From Pachypanchax playfairii (lineage: Eukaryota > Chordata > Actinopteri > Cyprinodontiformes > Aplocheilidae), in the NCBI GenBank assembly GCA_006937955.1, contig SSNP01000003.1, positions 2,238,465 through 2,302,464 of the forward strand: a stretch of DNA of 64,000 nucleotides, read 5' to 3'. Positions 22,840 through 35,536 of the stretch are shown here, piece after piece (the first letter of the stretch is position 1; every line of letters starts with the position of its first letter). The position numbers were made by a program, and so were the translations under genes. The notes under the pieces were generated by a model. That model saw only the letters and a list, made by a program, of their open reading frames with translations. It was not told the DNA's origin and made no database searches.

Positions 22840-23140
22840 AGTCATGCAAATTCAATTTCAAATTGAATTGTTCTTCTTGCGGGCAGGTGCGTTTTGTCAC
22901 ATGTTAACATTTTATCACTGATGCCATCTTGACAGGCTCCCTTGGCAATGCTCAGATGGTAGGTTATTAACACATGCTGAGAGGTAGAAAATCCATATTC
23001 CACAACTTGTTTTTTGTCAGTTTGACAGTCGTCAGCATTACCAACACACTCGGCCTGCAGCAAACATAGCAATTACCTCCAAACTCTCAATTAATGAGCT
23101 TTATGAAAATGTTATTACTATGACAGAACCTTATCAGACC
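22840..23140. promoter_or_regulatory. candidate regulatory block: octamer plus palindrome
   Basis: An octamer ATGCAAAT (22844-22851) runs directly into a 17-bp perfect palindrome, TTCAATTT-C-AAATTGAA (22851-22867). Non-repetitive sequence with TAATTA-like cores follows (e.g. caattaatgagc near 23090). It resembles a vertebrate conserved non-coding element, but conservation is untested. Confidence 0.28.
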
Positions 23141-23499
23141 TTGCCAGGCTCTTTCCTTCCCTTCCTCTTAAAAGACTGAGAGTTGAGTGCATAATATATT
23201 TGTTTAAGCTTGAAGATTTCTTTAATTTTGTTTTCTCTACAAAATGTGCTCCTGCCTTTCTCCACAAATGGTTGCTTTTAAATTGGAGGCTCTCTGTGTT
23301 TAGGTGGGAATAAAAAAAAAAAGAAGTGCTTAAAAAAATGCACCAAATTAAATCTATTTCCTGTGGGGAGAAAAGTAGCAACACGGTAACTAATGTGTTG
23401 CAGTGCAGTGGTGGAAAAGCAAAGATTATTCATCATCAGAGTGCTCTGAGGTTGGGAGAAGGTGTAGAAAATTGGACATCACCTAAAAACACTTCAATG
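23141..23499. other. unannotated non-coding DNA
   Basis: No gene seen. It may include the degraded 5' extension of the LINE fragment that follows. Confidence 0.45.
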
Positions 23500-23725
23500 T
23501 GGAAGTACAATTTAACACTGATTTTAGTAAATGACACAGCCAACCATGCACAAACAATCAACTTAAAAACAGTCTTTAAACATCATTTATTTGCCAAAGC
23601 CTTTATCTAGACTGACTTAGCTTCTCCTCCCCAACAAACTCATTAAATGTTGTTTATCGTGTTTAAGCATCTATGTAAAGCATCCTTGTGGCTCTTGTGG
23701 GCGCTGTATAAATTCAAGTCATTGT
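23500..23725 (+). mobile_element. possible LINE 3' end fragment
   Basis: The end of the open frame over 23326-23610 reads NLKTVFKHHLFAKAF, resembling the terminal K-x-x-LK-x-HLF-x-AF pattern of fish LINE ORF2 proteins. About 90 bases later comes tgtaaagcatccttgtggc followed by gggcgctgtataaattcaa (about 23700-23718), like the usual 3' untranslated end of such elements. Both signals are degraded. Confidence 0.4.
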
Positions 23726-25014
23726 TTTAATTATTCAGTTGACATGCACAATTTTTCTTAGAAAAAAACAAAACAAAACATGGAAAAACAGCTCACGAGA
23801 AAGAAACTCTTTATTTATCCCTTTCATACAAAGTGTTGTACATATTTTACAGGCCAACTTTATGATAGTTGCTTCTCATCAATTACATACTGGTAAAAAA
23901 ATTATTTATTGATTGACTGATTGATTTATTGATTCTACGGTGAGACTATGTATCCATCACAAATTTGCCAAAAAATATCTTTTTACTAATAGTAACAGCA
24001 TCATGACTGAAGAGTCTTTATGCATTGTGATGGGGGGGTGTGCTCAGAAGACTAGACTCGTGTTCATAGCTGCTGTATGATGGCACTCATGGAAGCCTTT
24101 CAGAGCGGTGATTCAGTGGTTGAATTAACTATATAACATGTCTTCAAGTTCTGCAGAAACCTGTTACTCATCTATTGATTTCAGTTATGTGTGTTTAGAG
24201 CATAAATCCTGTCTAACTTTACTAAAGCGTATACTAGGATTGTATAGCATCTACTCAGAGTTTTAACTCCAAACACATGGATTCCTTAATATGCCCCCCC
24301 AGCACACAGTGTGAAAATATTCTTTTCTATCTTTTTATCAGAGCGCATGATTCAGAACAGACTTATAACATAGTCTCATGAAATCTGACACTGTGTATTT
24401 TTGGTTCAGACATGCATCTGAAAACCTTAGGTCCACCAATACCCTCCTTCAACCACAAACTATCCCCCTTCAAACAGGTCCCAAGATGAAAATGGTGTAA
24501 GACTGCGAAAGAATCTTGTTGACAGAATTCAGGACCCAGTTAAAAGTCTTACTTTGACAAGACGAATCCTCGCCTCAGGCTTCCTTCTGCCTTTACATCA
24601 AGTTCTCCTTTTCCTCACTCTCATATTCGGTCTCTCTTCTACTCCTGCTGTCTCTTTCTAGCCCCTGTCTCTTTGAGCAAGGGTACTGGCAAAATTTCAA
24701 GGCTTTTTATTTATTTATCAACTCATTATGATTCCCTCTCGCACCTCAGTCCCCGCAGAGGATTTTCTGGGGGGAAGAGATCCCTAAAACAACCCTTATC
24801 TTAAGTCTCCTTTGTCCACATGTTCTTAGGAATTGTTCAACAGGATTACTGCGATAACACAATTTATTATACATTCAGTTGGAAAGTGGGAGAGTAATTT
24901 ACATTAAGAATGAATAACTTCCTTAATCCTATTCACTTATTTTTTGCTCACTGAAATAACCTTTATTTTAAATTACATAAAGATTCAAGACTTGTTAGGA
25001 TCACAAAAAAAACA
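23726..25014. other. unannotated non-coding DNA
   Basis: No gene seen. A degenerate ATTGATTG-type tract lies at 23901-23936; such tracts often end fish LINEs, but no diagnostic sequence precedes it. Confidence 0.5.
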
Positions 25015-25700
25015 TTTCATGTGAAGACAACAAAACTAACATGGCGGGAGTTGTGACGAACACAAAAAACACTGACAAGGAAAACAGGTGTCTCAAACAA
25101 CAGAAACTTTTATCAATAATAAAACAAAAAACTGTTGTGAAGAACAGTAACTAAACTTACATCAAAATACTGGAAGTGAGAAATGCTCAGAGGGAAACCA
25201 CCGACATCAGAGGAGGTTAACAGTTGGATCTGACAGTGAATGTATTTAAACCAGAGGTTTATATACTGAAGGAGGGTGATGAAATGAGTGACTGCTGTTG
25301 GGAACTAATCAGCAGAATTTATTGTAGGAGTGACAAGCTGAGCAAATGGAGCACAGAGGAAAAACATGAGACATGACACTGGAACACTTGAAGAAACTTG
25401 AAAATAAATTAAGCACTAAAAACATCCAGACAGAAGACAGTGAAAATAGAAATGAATAAAAATCCAAGCAATACTAATAGAAACACTAGAAATAACTCTA
25501 AAAATTACCAATCACTAAATTAATAAACAAAAGTGAACACACTAATTCCTGGAAAATAATGTCACACAATGTCCACAAGAACATAAGGAATCCACAACTG
25601 AAAATGTAAACTAAACACATCCGACAGAAAACATAAAATATACATTAAAATCACAAAAAACACCAAAAACCCTAACCTCACAAAGCCCTGAGAAAATGTC
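25015..25700. repeat. A/C-rich degenerate dispersed repeat
   Basis: The plus strand is strongly rich in A and C, with little T or G from about 25360 to 25690. It contains phrases such as caacagaaacttttatcaat, gggaactaatcagcag and catgagacatgacactgg. These resemble a long A/C-skewed repeat common in fish genomes. A shorter stretch of similar texture occurs at about 55660-55800. No terminal repeats were identified, so the class is left open. Confidence 0.4.
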
Positions 25701-25995
25701 AAGAAATAGGAATGTAACAGACTATTGTGTTTCTGCTGGATCTTTCAATACATGTTTTATGAAGGTAACATTGGAGTAAAATAACTGAGGACCTATGAGA
25801 GCAGAATTTTAGTTATACACTGATAAGCTTGCAAACCTCCAAAACTATGGTCTGAACTTCTTAAACTCTTTACTGCAAATGTGATACTTTTGTAATAATC
25901 ACTTGTTAAAAACCAGAAGTTCAAACACATTCTATAAGTATACTACTATCTTTTTTCTTGGCTATTTTGCTATTTTTAAGTATTTCACAAATGTG

Positions 25996-26779
25996 TGTTT
26001 TACCTGGATGACATAAGACTCCAAGACCTGCATAAACATTTAGATTGTAGCCAGATTAAGATTGAGAAATCCATTCCACAAAGATGTTTTTCTAGTATAC
26101 TTTCTCGGACCCTAACTACTCTCCTCACACCAACAATTTCACCATGCAAGCCCACGATTACATCATGCCTCGGACCCCACACTGACATGACTTTTCTCAA
26201 AACTTTGACAGTATTTAGTAATGCCCCAAAAGACCACCAAACACTAACACAATGCTGGTGGCATATAGTACTAGTTTAGTCATGTGACCAGCATGTTCAG
26301 TTACCACATCACAGATACACTTCTAGTACTGCAAGCCCCATCCACCCAGAACCCTGATACACCTCCACCATCATGATAAACCACCAGGACCTTGCTGTGG
26401 ATACACAGTCCTGCAGAAAATCTGGGCTAACGGCATTGCTCAGACACGCCTATATTCAGTTCCTGTTGTCTGCTATCTTATATAAGAGAAATGGAAATGC
26501 ATTACAACACAAATGCCCAATTAGACCAGACATTCCTTTTGATCACAAAGTGTCAATAAAAAGATGAAAACAACTATACTGTCGAAACATCGAGGTGTCT
26601 GAACATCGGGGTGTCTGAATAAAGGAGATAGCCCGAAAATTCTTTCACTCTCTGTCATATGTAACAAGGAGGCCACTGCGTGTTTAGTATTTGCCTAAAA
26701 ATGTCACAAGAGCCCTACAAAGACCATCCACATCCCATCAGACTATTACATTGAGTGAGGTCATCATACCATGTGAAAA
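25996..26779 (+). mobile_element. four-copy inverted-end family, copy 1
   Basis: This segment shares atgataaaccacca (26373-26386) and its surroundings (accttgctgtgg) with copies at 43104-43720, 54736-55350 and 63265-63788. The left end (tacctggatgacataagac) and right end (gaggtcatcataccatgtga) are degraded versions of the family's inverted ends. It is longer than the others and includes a 16-bp tandem duplication (26586-26617). It has no protein with family resemblance. Probably a non-autonomous DNA transposon. Confidence 0.6.
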
Positions 26780-29711
26780 CAAGATACAAATTTCTGTTTG
26801 GATTTGTTTTGTCAAAGTCTTTTGTTGTGCCTCAAACAAGTCATTATTTAAAAAAAATGAGAACAAATATCATGATTTTAACTGAAATATAAACATATAA
26901 ACATGTCTGTGGTTGTTGTGAATTAAAAATGAAAAGCTGCAAAGTTCTCACCGTCACCACCTGTAATTTTGTCAAAACTAATAACCAAGGATGCTAGTTA
27001 ATGATGATAGCTAGCATGAATTCATGCTTATCATCGTTTCTGTCATTCAGACAAGGAGTCGAGTTTCTGGTAAGAATGGGTGGATATATCTGTATTTGCA
27101 GACTGCGTGTTGGCTCCGGTAAAGATAAACTGCAGTGTCATTATAATGCATCTCTCTGTCAGAAAGTACACATGATTCTGTCATACTTTATGTTTTTAAT
27201 TTGAAATAATGCTGCTGAATAAAATACTAAATTCAATGCAATATGCAAAGAAACTATACTATGCTTTTTGTATTCAGAAATTAAAAGTAGTAGGCTATAA
27301 GAAGAAAAATCCTGAGGATTGTCACAGAATCGTCTTCTTGCAGCATTTCAAGGTTTCATACTTGTAGCTTAAACAGATTAACTTAAAATGCGTTAGCAGG
27401 AAATTATATTCTTACATGATGCAACTGATGCAACATGTAGACATAATTAACTGGGGCAAGAATGTAGCTCAACCAAAGACAAGCTTAATGTAGAAAAGGG
27501 TAAAATCAACAGTTTTTCAGAAACACACACACACACCTTTCAGCTGTTCCTTGAAACTGTTTGTGGCGAGCCGTGCAGTGAAACCTGAAACACTGTGAGG
27601 GACTTTGCGATGGAAGCAGCTTTCCCCACCATGTGGTAAATGGTTTGTGACTGGTACTGAGTGAATCACCCGCTCTAGGATACCTAAAGCTAATGTGTTC
27701 TGCACGCAGTGTTTCATGCTGCACAGTGACAGAACATCTTTCACCAAGTGTCTTTGTGGGTGCACAAGACATGAAAAAAAAGAGGCAGGAATGTGTGAAA
27801 CAGGTTGTTGTGATTTGACTTTATGCTGTCTGTGCTGCACTGAAAAGTCCCAGATCAAACTGAAGTTGAGATACAACACGCAACTTTAAACACGCACTGG
27901 AAGAGAAAGACTACAAATGTGTTTCTGCTGCAACTTTAAACCATCTGACTGTTAAAAAAAAAAAAAAACAGCACACTGGATTACGAAGCGCTCTAATCTT
28001 AGCACTACTTGACATATCAATAGCTTGTTTTCAAGATGAAACACATTTTTTTTCCCAGTGTAGTTCAACTATCAAAGCTTCCATGACGCTGTGTTCTTAC
28101 TTCCTTGTGTCTTAAGCTGCTGTTTGACTCCCATGACCTCACTTAAACACAATAGAGCAGCATTATGCAATCAGTTATTTCTGGCAGGCCTTTGACAACT
28201 GTTTTCATCTTCATGCCCTCATATTGATGAGTTAATGTGCTCTTTTAGCTTTTCATTTGAGCCAGCTGCCTGGCAAGGTGAATCTCCCTCGGGCTTTAAT
28301 GGCCTGCTGTACAGCAGAAAGTCAATCCTACAACAGCCTGATAGATAAATCACACACACACGTACACACACACAGAGGAGGGAGCAATAGAATGAGGGAT
28401 GAAGGAGGATGTTGAGCAGCTGACTGTGAGAATGGTGCGTGTACAGAGTTATACACTTCTTTTTTGTTTGTTTTTTAAAAGTCGCTGCTGTGCATTTACT
28501 TAATAAAGACACGGGGGGTGGGGGGGATCTTTTTCTTCCTTTTCATTTGATTTGAAAAAGTAGCAAGTGACCAAATAGTTTGTGTGTAAGGTAACAAGAT
28601 TAAAACTTATGCTGCTGACCAGTTTATTTAGCAGAGAAAAATGACACTGACATCCTAATTTCCTTTTCAAGTGGCAAAGAGTTTTTGAGATAAATACAAT
28701 AATAACATTTGATATATATTTTTTATGAGATGCTTTGCCCACACACTTTGTCTGTGTGTCACATACAAATAGTCCCTCACAGCCAGATCATAATTTTATC
28801 CTTAGAAAAAAAAAAAAAAGCAGTCCTCAGTCTTGAATGACCCTCCTTGATAGTGACACTCTGTTGCGTCTCATCAAATTAATTAACTGTCTGATAGATC
28901 ATAAATCAGTCCACACAATAATGGGAGGTGGTGCTTTGTGCTGATTCAAGCCATTCTATAGAACATTGTAGAGAATATATGGTACAAACCCGTCTGCGAT
29001 AAGCACTAAATCACGACTGATTACACTATATTGTCATGTTAGTCAGATGTCTTGCACCTCAGAAATATTTTCACTTCGATCTACATAGCATGATTTTTTC
29101 TGGATTGTGATGAGAGGCTTGCATAAACAAGGGTCACTGTGAGTTTTTCCAACATTTGTGTTTCTTTTTCTCATAGTATTTATACATATAATTGTGGTAA
29201 ATCAAAAAATAAATATATAAGCAACATTTTTTTGTCAACTCCAGATGGTGTTCTGTTCATACGATCTGGGTGAGACTCCATGACTTGCTAGAGACACTGA
29301 CCTCCTGACAGCTCCTCTCTGCACAGCTGTGAATCAAATGCTTCATTGGTTTCTGAAATGTTTCCATAACCAGATCTTTGGATTCTGCGGCACTTTATTG
29401 AAGATGGAGCTTGAAAGGAGGTGTGCTGCACTTCGAAATGCTCAGACACTTAAACCTGAAAGCTTCACTGAACATCAACACATACAGTAAAAGTGCAATG
29501 TTTCCACATGATCTTCTAATTTATATTGAAATCAAGGAAGTTTATTATGATCCTTTCGGGTTCAGATTTTGACTTTGTTGTCCTAGTTTTTTTTTTTATT
29601 TTGTTGCACCTTTGATGTGTTTGATTTGATTTACATTGTTTCTTTGAGTTTTTTTTTTTACTCCATGTTATGTCGTAAAACAACTTACTTATTAACAATC
29701 ATATGATGAAA
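26780..29711. other. unannotated non-coding DNA
   Basis: No gene seen. Short CA runs occur at about 27521-27536 and 28352-28373, and poly(A) runs at 27955-27969 and 28806-28819. The part at 28200-28340 is non-repetitive and moderately GC-rich and could be conserved, but nothing specific supports this. Confidence 0.5.
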
Positions 29712-30128
29712 GAGACTAGGTGGCGATAACACCCGAGTTCGAACGGCCTGTATTTGTTTCGTCACAACTCCTTTGCTTGTTAGTATTTGTCAGCTCCTGC
29801 AGTTGAAACCACATCTAGCATGCTGCTCGCTAAGAGCTGTAGCATAAGACGTAGCAAACAGGAAGAGAGTATGTGTTCTCTTGCCATGCGCAGCGGGGCA
29901 GGAAACAGTATAACTTGCGCTCATAGGTTATTTAGCCAATCTGAGTCCAGCAAATTCGAATATAAATATTAATGAGTTAGAGCCTGACAAATCTTGACAC
30001 AGACAGATTGAAAGGGCTGTTAATCAGTGTTTCTTAGCATTTTTTAGATATAAAATGTTTTATTTTGGAGGTTAATACTTCAGAAATAACCACAAAGTCA
30101 TGAAATTTGTATGAAATGGTCTATTTAA
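29712..30128 (+). mobile_element. TTAA-type interspersed element, copy 2
   Basis: The sequence follows copy 1 (13494-14022) from its internal aggtggcgataacacccgag onward. It includes gcatgctgctcgctaa, gagtccagcaaatt and the shared 24-mer at 30083-30106. The 3' end keeps TTAA at 30125-30128. The left part present in copy 1 is missing, so this copy is truncated. No coding capacity. Confidence 0.75.
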
Positions 30129-32959
30129 TGTACATTTTCCCATGAGACTGAATTGCTTTGTTTTTAGATTCTCCAGCGTTAGTGTCCTAATCCAGTTAAA
30201 CTTCTTTTATTAACTTGTGATAAGGAGGTTCAACCCAATGAATGCAGCTATGCTATCTCAACATCAAATGTCAGAAAAAAAATACACAAACAAAAGAAAA
30301 ATGGATCAGCATGTCATGAGGATGATAAAACATGTGTTTCAGAGGAAGTGTCAGAGGTCACGTGCACCAGCTGTCGAGTGTTCAAGTGTCAGCGTCTGCG
30401 ATGAGCTGCCGAAATAAAAGGAGCGATGCACATAGATCAGATGTTTTATCAGAAGGGGATTCAAAAGACTTTGAGATAAGCCAACAATCAGTCCTTCGGT
30501 TTATTTAAATTTTTTGCCAAATCCAAATTTACAGGAGCCATTTATAAGAACTGCCACATTCAAGGATGCTGCAGTCAAGCTGTTTGTGGAAGTGGTTGTT
30601 TGTACAATCTGAGTGAGCTTAGCCAAGAACGAGACAAAGAATAGTGACATCAAAAAGTTTGAGAGTAATCATGAGGGACTAATGGGCTCAAGCCAACTCC
30701 TCCTCCAGAGAAATGATGTCCTAATCCTGGGATGTTTTGGGGATAAAGGCCCAACTGTTGGCTCACAGAGACAATTCTTTCAAGCTTGATTTCATCAACT
30801 TCTCAGAGAAGGGTCCCCATCCAATGTTCTTCCCTTTTGTTGTGCCGTGACTTGTGTCATCTACCAATTTATCGCACTGTGAGCGGGCAGTTTTTATCAT
30901 GAAAGGTTTCTCTCCGCCTCTTTCACCCTCCCACTCCCACTCCTTGGCCTCTGCCGTCATTTGTTCTCCTCTCTGTTCTGCTCTGTTTGCTGCTGCTGCT
31001 GAAAATCTTAGAGCCAGATCACAGCACTGACACAATGTGGACACAATTCACAAGACTGATTATCTTCTTCCCATTTTTAATGTACTGAAACCTATTTCTG
31101 TCAACTCCCACACCTAAACTTAAAGCTTGATAGATTTCGGGTATTTAGAGAATCTGTGCCAGTCATGTTTGATGAAAGTTAATACTATAAGTTAGTTCAG
31201 AGTTTTGAACTATTTAATATTAAATTTAATTAGCATTAATGTATTCAGATTTTGTAAGATCTCATGTACAAAACACTTAAAAAACCCAAAAATATATAGT
31301 ATAGTTATTGTGTCATAGCTTAGAAATAACCTGGCAGCAAGACAAAACACATCAGTGTAATAAACTTTCACTGGGGTGAAAAAGGCTAAAAAATTTAAAA
31401 ATATTGTTAAAGTTCATAAGGTAAATTTGTTTTGTAATATTTTGGTAATAACGTGGTTGCATGCCCTAAATTCTGTGATGAAATCAAAGCAGTATGTTAT
31501 ACGGAAAACCAATAGTATGGAGATACAAATATGCCAAAATTAAAAAAAAAACATATGTAAAATCAAATTGTGTAAAGCCTGATGCCTAAAATAACCATGA
31601 AATCCTATGTTTTTAACCTAAAAGTCTAAACCTACAATCCATATTAATCTCAAAGGTCTCTGCGTCTCTTCATGAGTTCTCTTATATCAAACCTCTTCTC
31701 TCTTCAGCGTTACAGATCACTGTATGCAAAAACCACAAGACACAACTGTGTATTTTGCTCATCGCCATGTTGAACAAACATGTTTAACACCTTTAATCAA
31801 GTAAAAATGTTTTTCTCATGGACATACCGTAATTATATTTTATCTGTATAAAGAAGCTTTACAAAACAAATAAAACCTTTATGCTGCTGAGTGTATCTTG
31901 TGTCTGTGTTTTAACTCGAAGTCTATTTATGTTTACGTATATGTACAAAAGTAAACCAGAGCCAAATTTAGTGTGTGTTACCTACTTTGCCAAATAAACT
32001 TGTTAAACTTGAAATGTTTTTTTGTTTTTTTTTGCGAGTCCTGTTCTGACATGTTTAGCAGACAGAATAGTGGTCTGGGTGCCGTATTATGTTAAAATAA
32101 GTTTAATCTACAACATGAGAAGTTTCATCTACTCGTTCTGCTGTATGGTAGACTTTATTTGAGCTTATGGCACACCTGTACCTGGTTTTAGTGACAGACT
32201 GACTGGCAGAAGGACATAGAAATTTTAAAAGACAACAAAACAGTCAAAAAACATTTGTTGCAGAGAACCCCAGATATATGGACATTATCTATGATTTGAT
32301 GAGTTTTCATTTAAGTAAATTAAATTTTATATGAATGTTTGTTTGCTTGTATATGAGCTTGTATGTGAGGGTGTGGGAATTCAGCCTATCAGTTGCAACA
32401 TCTTATCTGTTGTTTATGATTAGCGGAAGATCATTTTGGTTTATGAGATTTGCAAATCATTGCATTCTGTTTTATTTACATTTTCACAGTCTTTTTTTAA
32501 TCAATGTTGTAATCTTTCTGTTTAGTTCACAACTAAACTTTTCTGTAAAAAGTTTCCTTTAAAGTCCATATAGATACTGGTTTTTATTAAGTCTATTTCA
32601 ACATGATTAATTGCAGTATTGCAAGTTTTAAACACTCATAGTTATGAAAAATACCAGAAAGGTTTAACATTAAATGTGCTGCTCTACCTTGATAGTAAGT
32701 TTGACACACTGGAGGGAGGGAGTTTTGACAGTAAACAAATGAAACTATGAACAGTAATGTAGTTGAAAATACATCCAGCATTTCTCTTCAGTGGCCTCGC
32801 AAAGGAGGCCACATCTTCCCTAGCAGCTCTCTGGGGCTTACTTCATATGTTTCATCCAACAACATTGTAGGCCACCAATGACAGAAACATAAGGGTGTGA
32901 TAAATAGGGCCATTTAAGTTGGGTAGGGAGAAGTATAAGCTCCTTCAAACAGGGATCAG
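30129..32959. other. unannotated AT-rich non-coding DNA
   Basis: No gene seen. An AATAAA-type signal at about 31868 is not associated with a recognisable transcript. Confidence 0.5.
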
Positions 32960-33412
32960 GTGGTAAAGAGGATAAGGAGTGGCCAGGTTCAGGAAAAGTA
33001 CCACAACCCGTGGATTCTCCAGACGCTCATATTTATGACAAGGGTGGTTTTTCCTCTGTCTTTCTCTGCAGATTCGCTGGCTCTTCCTCAAGGGGCATCA
33101 ATCACTGAGCTCCCTCATTGCCACAAACCATTCATGTTGCCTGCCCTGTGCCCTAAAAAAGAATGGCCTGTCATTTTTTTGGTTAAATTCAATCCCATCC
33201 ACTTGAACATGCATCGACAGGGACCCGTCGGGACAAGAGCGTCATTCATCACGCCTCAGCTGCTGTTGTTGCTGTGCATAGTGTTTTACGTGTGTGTTCA
33301 TGGCATCAGACCAGATTTGTCTAGGAGACGCTGGGGAAAGATGATGGGAGCACAACGTGATCGGCAAAGCAATAGAGCATTTAAGCTTGCATCAGACAGC
33401 GTGAGATTATGA
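32960..33412 (+). other. 150-codon open frame of doubtful status
   Basis: This is the longest frame outside recognised transposons, 150 codons from an ATG at 32960. The translation has no family I recognise. It has a short hydrophobic stretch at residues 101-113 and a basic tail (SRRRWGKMM, residues 121-129). A polypyrimidine run ending in CAG at 33046-33071 resembles a splice acceptor and would make an exon from 33072 possible. There is no neighbouring exon, clear donor or promoter. Most likely a chance frame, possibly in conserved non-coding DNA. Confidence 0.12.
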
Positions 33413-33770
33413 TTTTTTCCACTTTTCTCTTCTGTCTCTTAGAAGCGAGAGCAGAGCACAGCTGTAGCTGTCTTGTGTTGTAGCCCCCTCCCTCCCTTAG
33501 ATGTCACTCACCCCACTGAGCTCCAGTATCGAGAATTTAAGGGTTACAATGGGTCCCAGTGGTGGGTAAAAAGGATGAGAGGTCAAGTTGTAAGCCTGTA
33601 AATTCCCATGCATGCTTTTATTTCTTCATTTCTCTGTGATATCCAAGAACAAAGTGAGATTTAAAGACACTAGACCCATTTTGAGCTGATGTTTTATTTT
33701 CACTCCCATTTCATTTTTATGAAATATCAAGACTGACCCAGTTGTGCCCCCATAGTTTACACCACAGCCA
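33413..33770. other. unannotated non-coding DNA
   Basis: Nothing recognised. Confidence 0.5.
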
Positions 33771-33965
33771 TCAAAATCCAGTCCTCAAGGGCCAATATCC
33801 TGTTGGTTTTAGCCATTCCTCCGCCTCAACACACCAGATTTAAATAAATGGGTTATTGAAAGGGCCTCTGCAGAATTTCCCAATGTGCTGAGGATGTAAT
33901 CTGCTCATTTGAATCAGGTGTGTTTGAGCTGAAAAAGATCTAAAGCGTACACCTCAGTAGGACCC
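33771..33965. mobile_element. foldback MITE (TCCTCAAGGGCC type)
   Basis: The element opens near CCAGTCCTCAAGGGCC. It contains two inverted arms, CCTCAACACACCAGATTTAA (about 33823-33842) and ATTTGAATCAGGTGTGTTTG (about 33909-33928), and can therefore fold on itself. I recognise this layout from a common fish repeat. The right end (gtaggaccca) is degraded. No coding capacity. Confidence 0.65.
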
Positions 33966-34639
33966 AATGGCATGAGTATTATTATCCCAACGTTTGAAAT
34001 GTAATAATGTCTTAAAAGTTTTGATATTTTGACAAACTTACACAACTCTGATTGCAAAATGTCATGGAGTCAGCTGAAACTAATTATAAAAGCAAAATGC
34101 TAATTTAGCCTGTCATCACCTCCCCTCCTTAAAATGCCTGTAAAATCTAGAAGAAGAAAAAAGTCATCGTCCTTGTCATGTTTTCCAAACAATATGAATG
34201 ACACTGATAATGATGCTAATCGTCGCTCTCAGTTTAGGCCCATTGTTTTGTCTGATGTTGTGTTTTGAAGCCCATCTGAACTCCCCACCCCCCAATCATC
34301 ATCATCATAATGAGAATCTTGTCTGCTGCTGGCATTTTAAGTAACACCAAGACATGCCATCAATTCTGATTAGTGTAATATGTTTAGAGACCCTTCTTTA
34401 TTGTCCTGGGAATTGACTACTGCAGCAGAATCTTCTGTTTCACATGTGCTTTTTTTCCTTATTGTATTATTAGCTAGTGTAAATGATTGACCACAAGTCA
34501 TTTCCATTTCATTTCTCTGGAAGCATTTATCTGTATACTTCTTTTTAATCTCAGTTTGGAATGAAGAGCGCCCTTTCTGTCAAGGACTTTAGACATCCAG
34601 AATACTTGGTGCTACTTTTTAGGAAGATGATCCTATTAT
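33966..34639. other. unannotated non-coding DNA
   Basis: Nothing recognised. A short ATC triplet run (aatcatcatcatcataat) lies at about 34295-34313. Confidence 0.5.
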
Positions 34640-34960
34640 TGCAAACTCACTTTGCCCAGCAGGTTTGTGCCATTAATCAACGGAGCCTCAGTGTCCCGTT
34701 TGTCAGCTGAGTCGGGGAATAGCCTCTCCTGTTAAAGTGTTTGGCCTCTCAGGGTAAGCCCGGCACAAACAGTTATGGAGCTTTATTGGAGTTATATATC
34801 TGTTTTATGTATTAGCAGGCACATAGCTGTGAAATATTTACATTATTCCAGACACAGGCGAGAAGAGTTCGCAAAGTGCCCGCAATCTAAAAACAATAAA
34901 GAGCAGTCTTATCTCTTTATCGCTGCCATTTTATGAAATGACTTGAGGCAGAAGATGATT
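34640..34960. promoter_or_regulatory. candidate conserved non-coding element
   Basis: Non-repetitive sequence with retained CpGs (gtcgggg, cccggcac, ttcgc, cccgc, atcgctg) in an otherwise AT-rich, CpG-poor area. It includes SOX-like acaataaag at 34893-34901 and ATTA cores. Texture only; no conservation data. Confidence 0.25.
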
Positions 34961-35536
34961 TTATTGCTTGAAAGTGGGGAGTCCGGAGCTTTCTGCTTCT
35001 TTCTTTGAGTCCTTTAAGGTAGCAGCTTTTATGAAGTGCATTTTAATACTGCACCATAAGAGCCAGACTGATGGGTTTTTGCTTTTTTTAGCAGAAGTAA
35101 AGCTGTTACAAAGTATCCTGCTAATAAATCACTCAGTTAACTCCCAAGTTTTTGTATTAAGATGGTGAAACGTATAAAAAGGACGTGTCTATTTTTCTTA
35201 TTTAATTACTTGATGTGATGGTTTTGGACAGTTTCAAACAAGAGTAAACTTTCCTTACAGTTGTGTTTTGATATTTTAATTTTAATTTTATACTTTCCCC
35301 TAGCTGATGTCAGTGGGATGCACATGCATGAGTTTGGTTCACATACATGCCGGTGCTGATCAAAAATAACAGTTGTAGTATCAGAAATTGGAAAATGGAT
35401 ACATTTTTCAAATAATGTGGACTGTTTTTATTTGTGATTTAAAACACAGCTGTTAAACAACATGTAAAAAAATGTCCCCTACAATCATTAATCTTTTTAT
35501 CATAGTAAATTAATTATTGTAACATTTCAGCACACA
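34961..35536. other. unannotated non-coding DNA
   Basis: Nothing recognised. Confidence 0.5.

Noticed and set aside
27506..27879. 120-codon minus-strand frame
   Set aside because: It overlaps other frames on both strands and shows no recognisable domain.
31860..31900. AATAAA-type signal as the end of a gene
   Set aside because: No coding exon or transcript structure lies upstream; such hexamers are common in AT-rich DNA.
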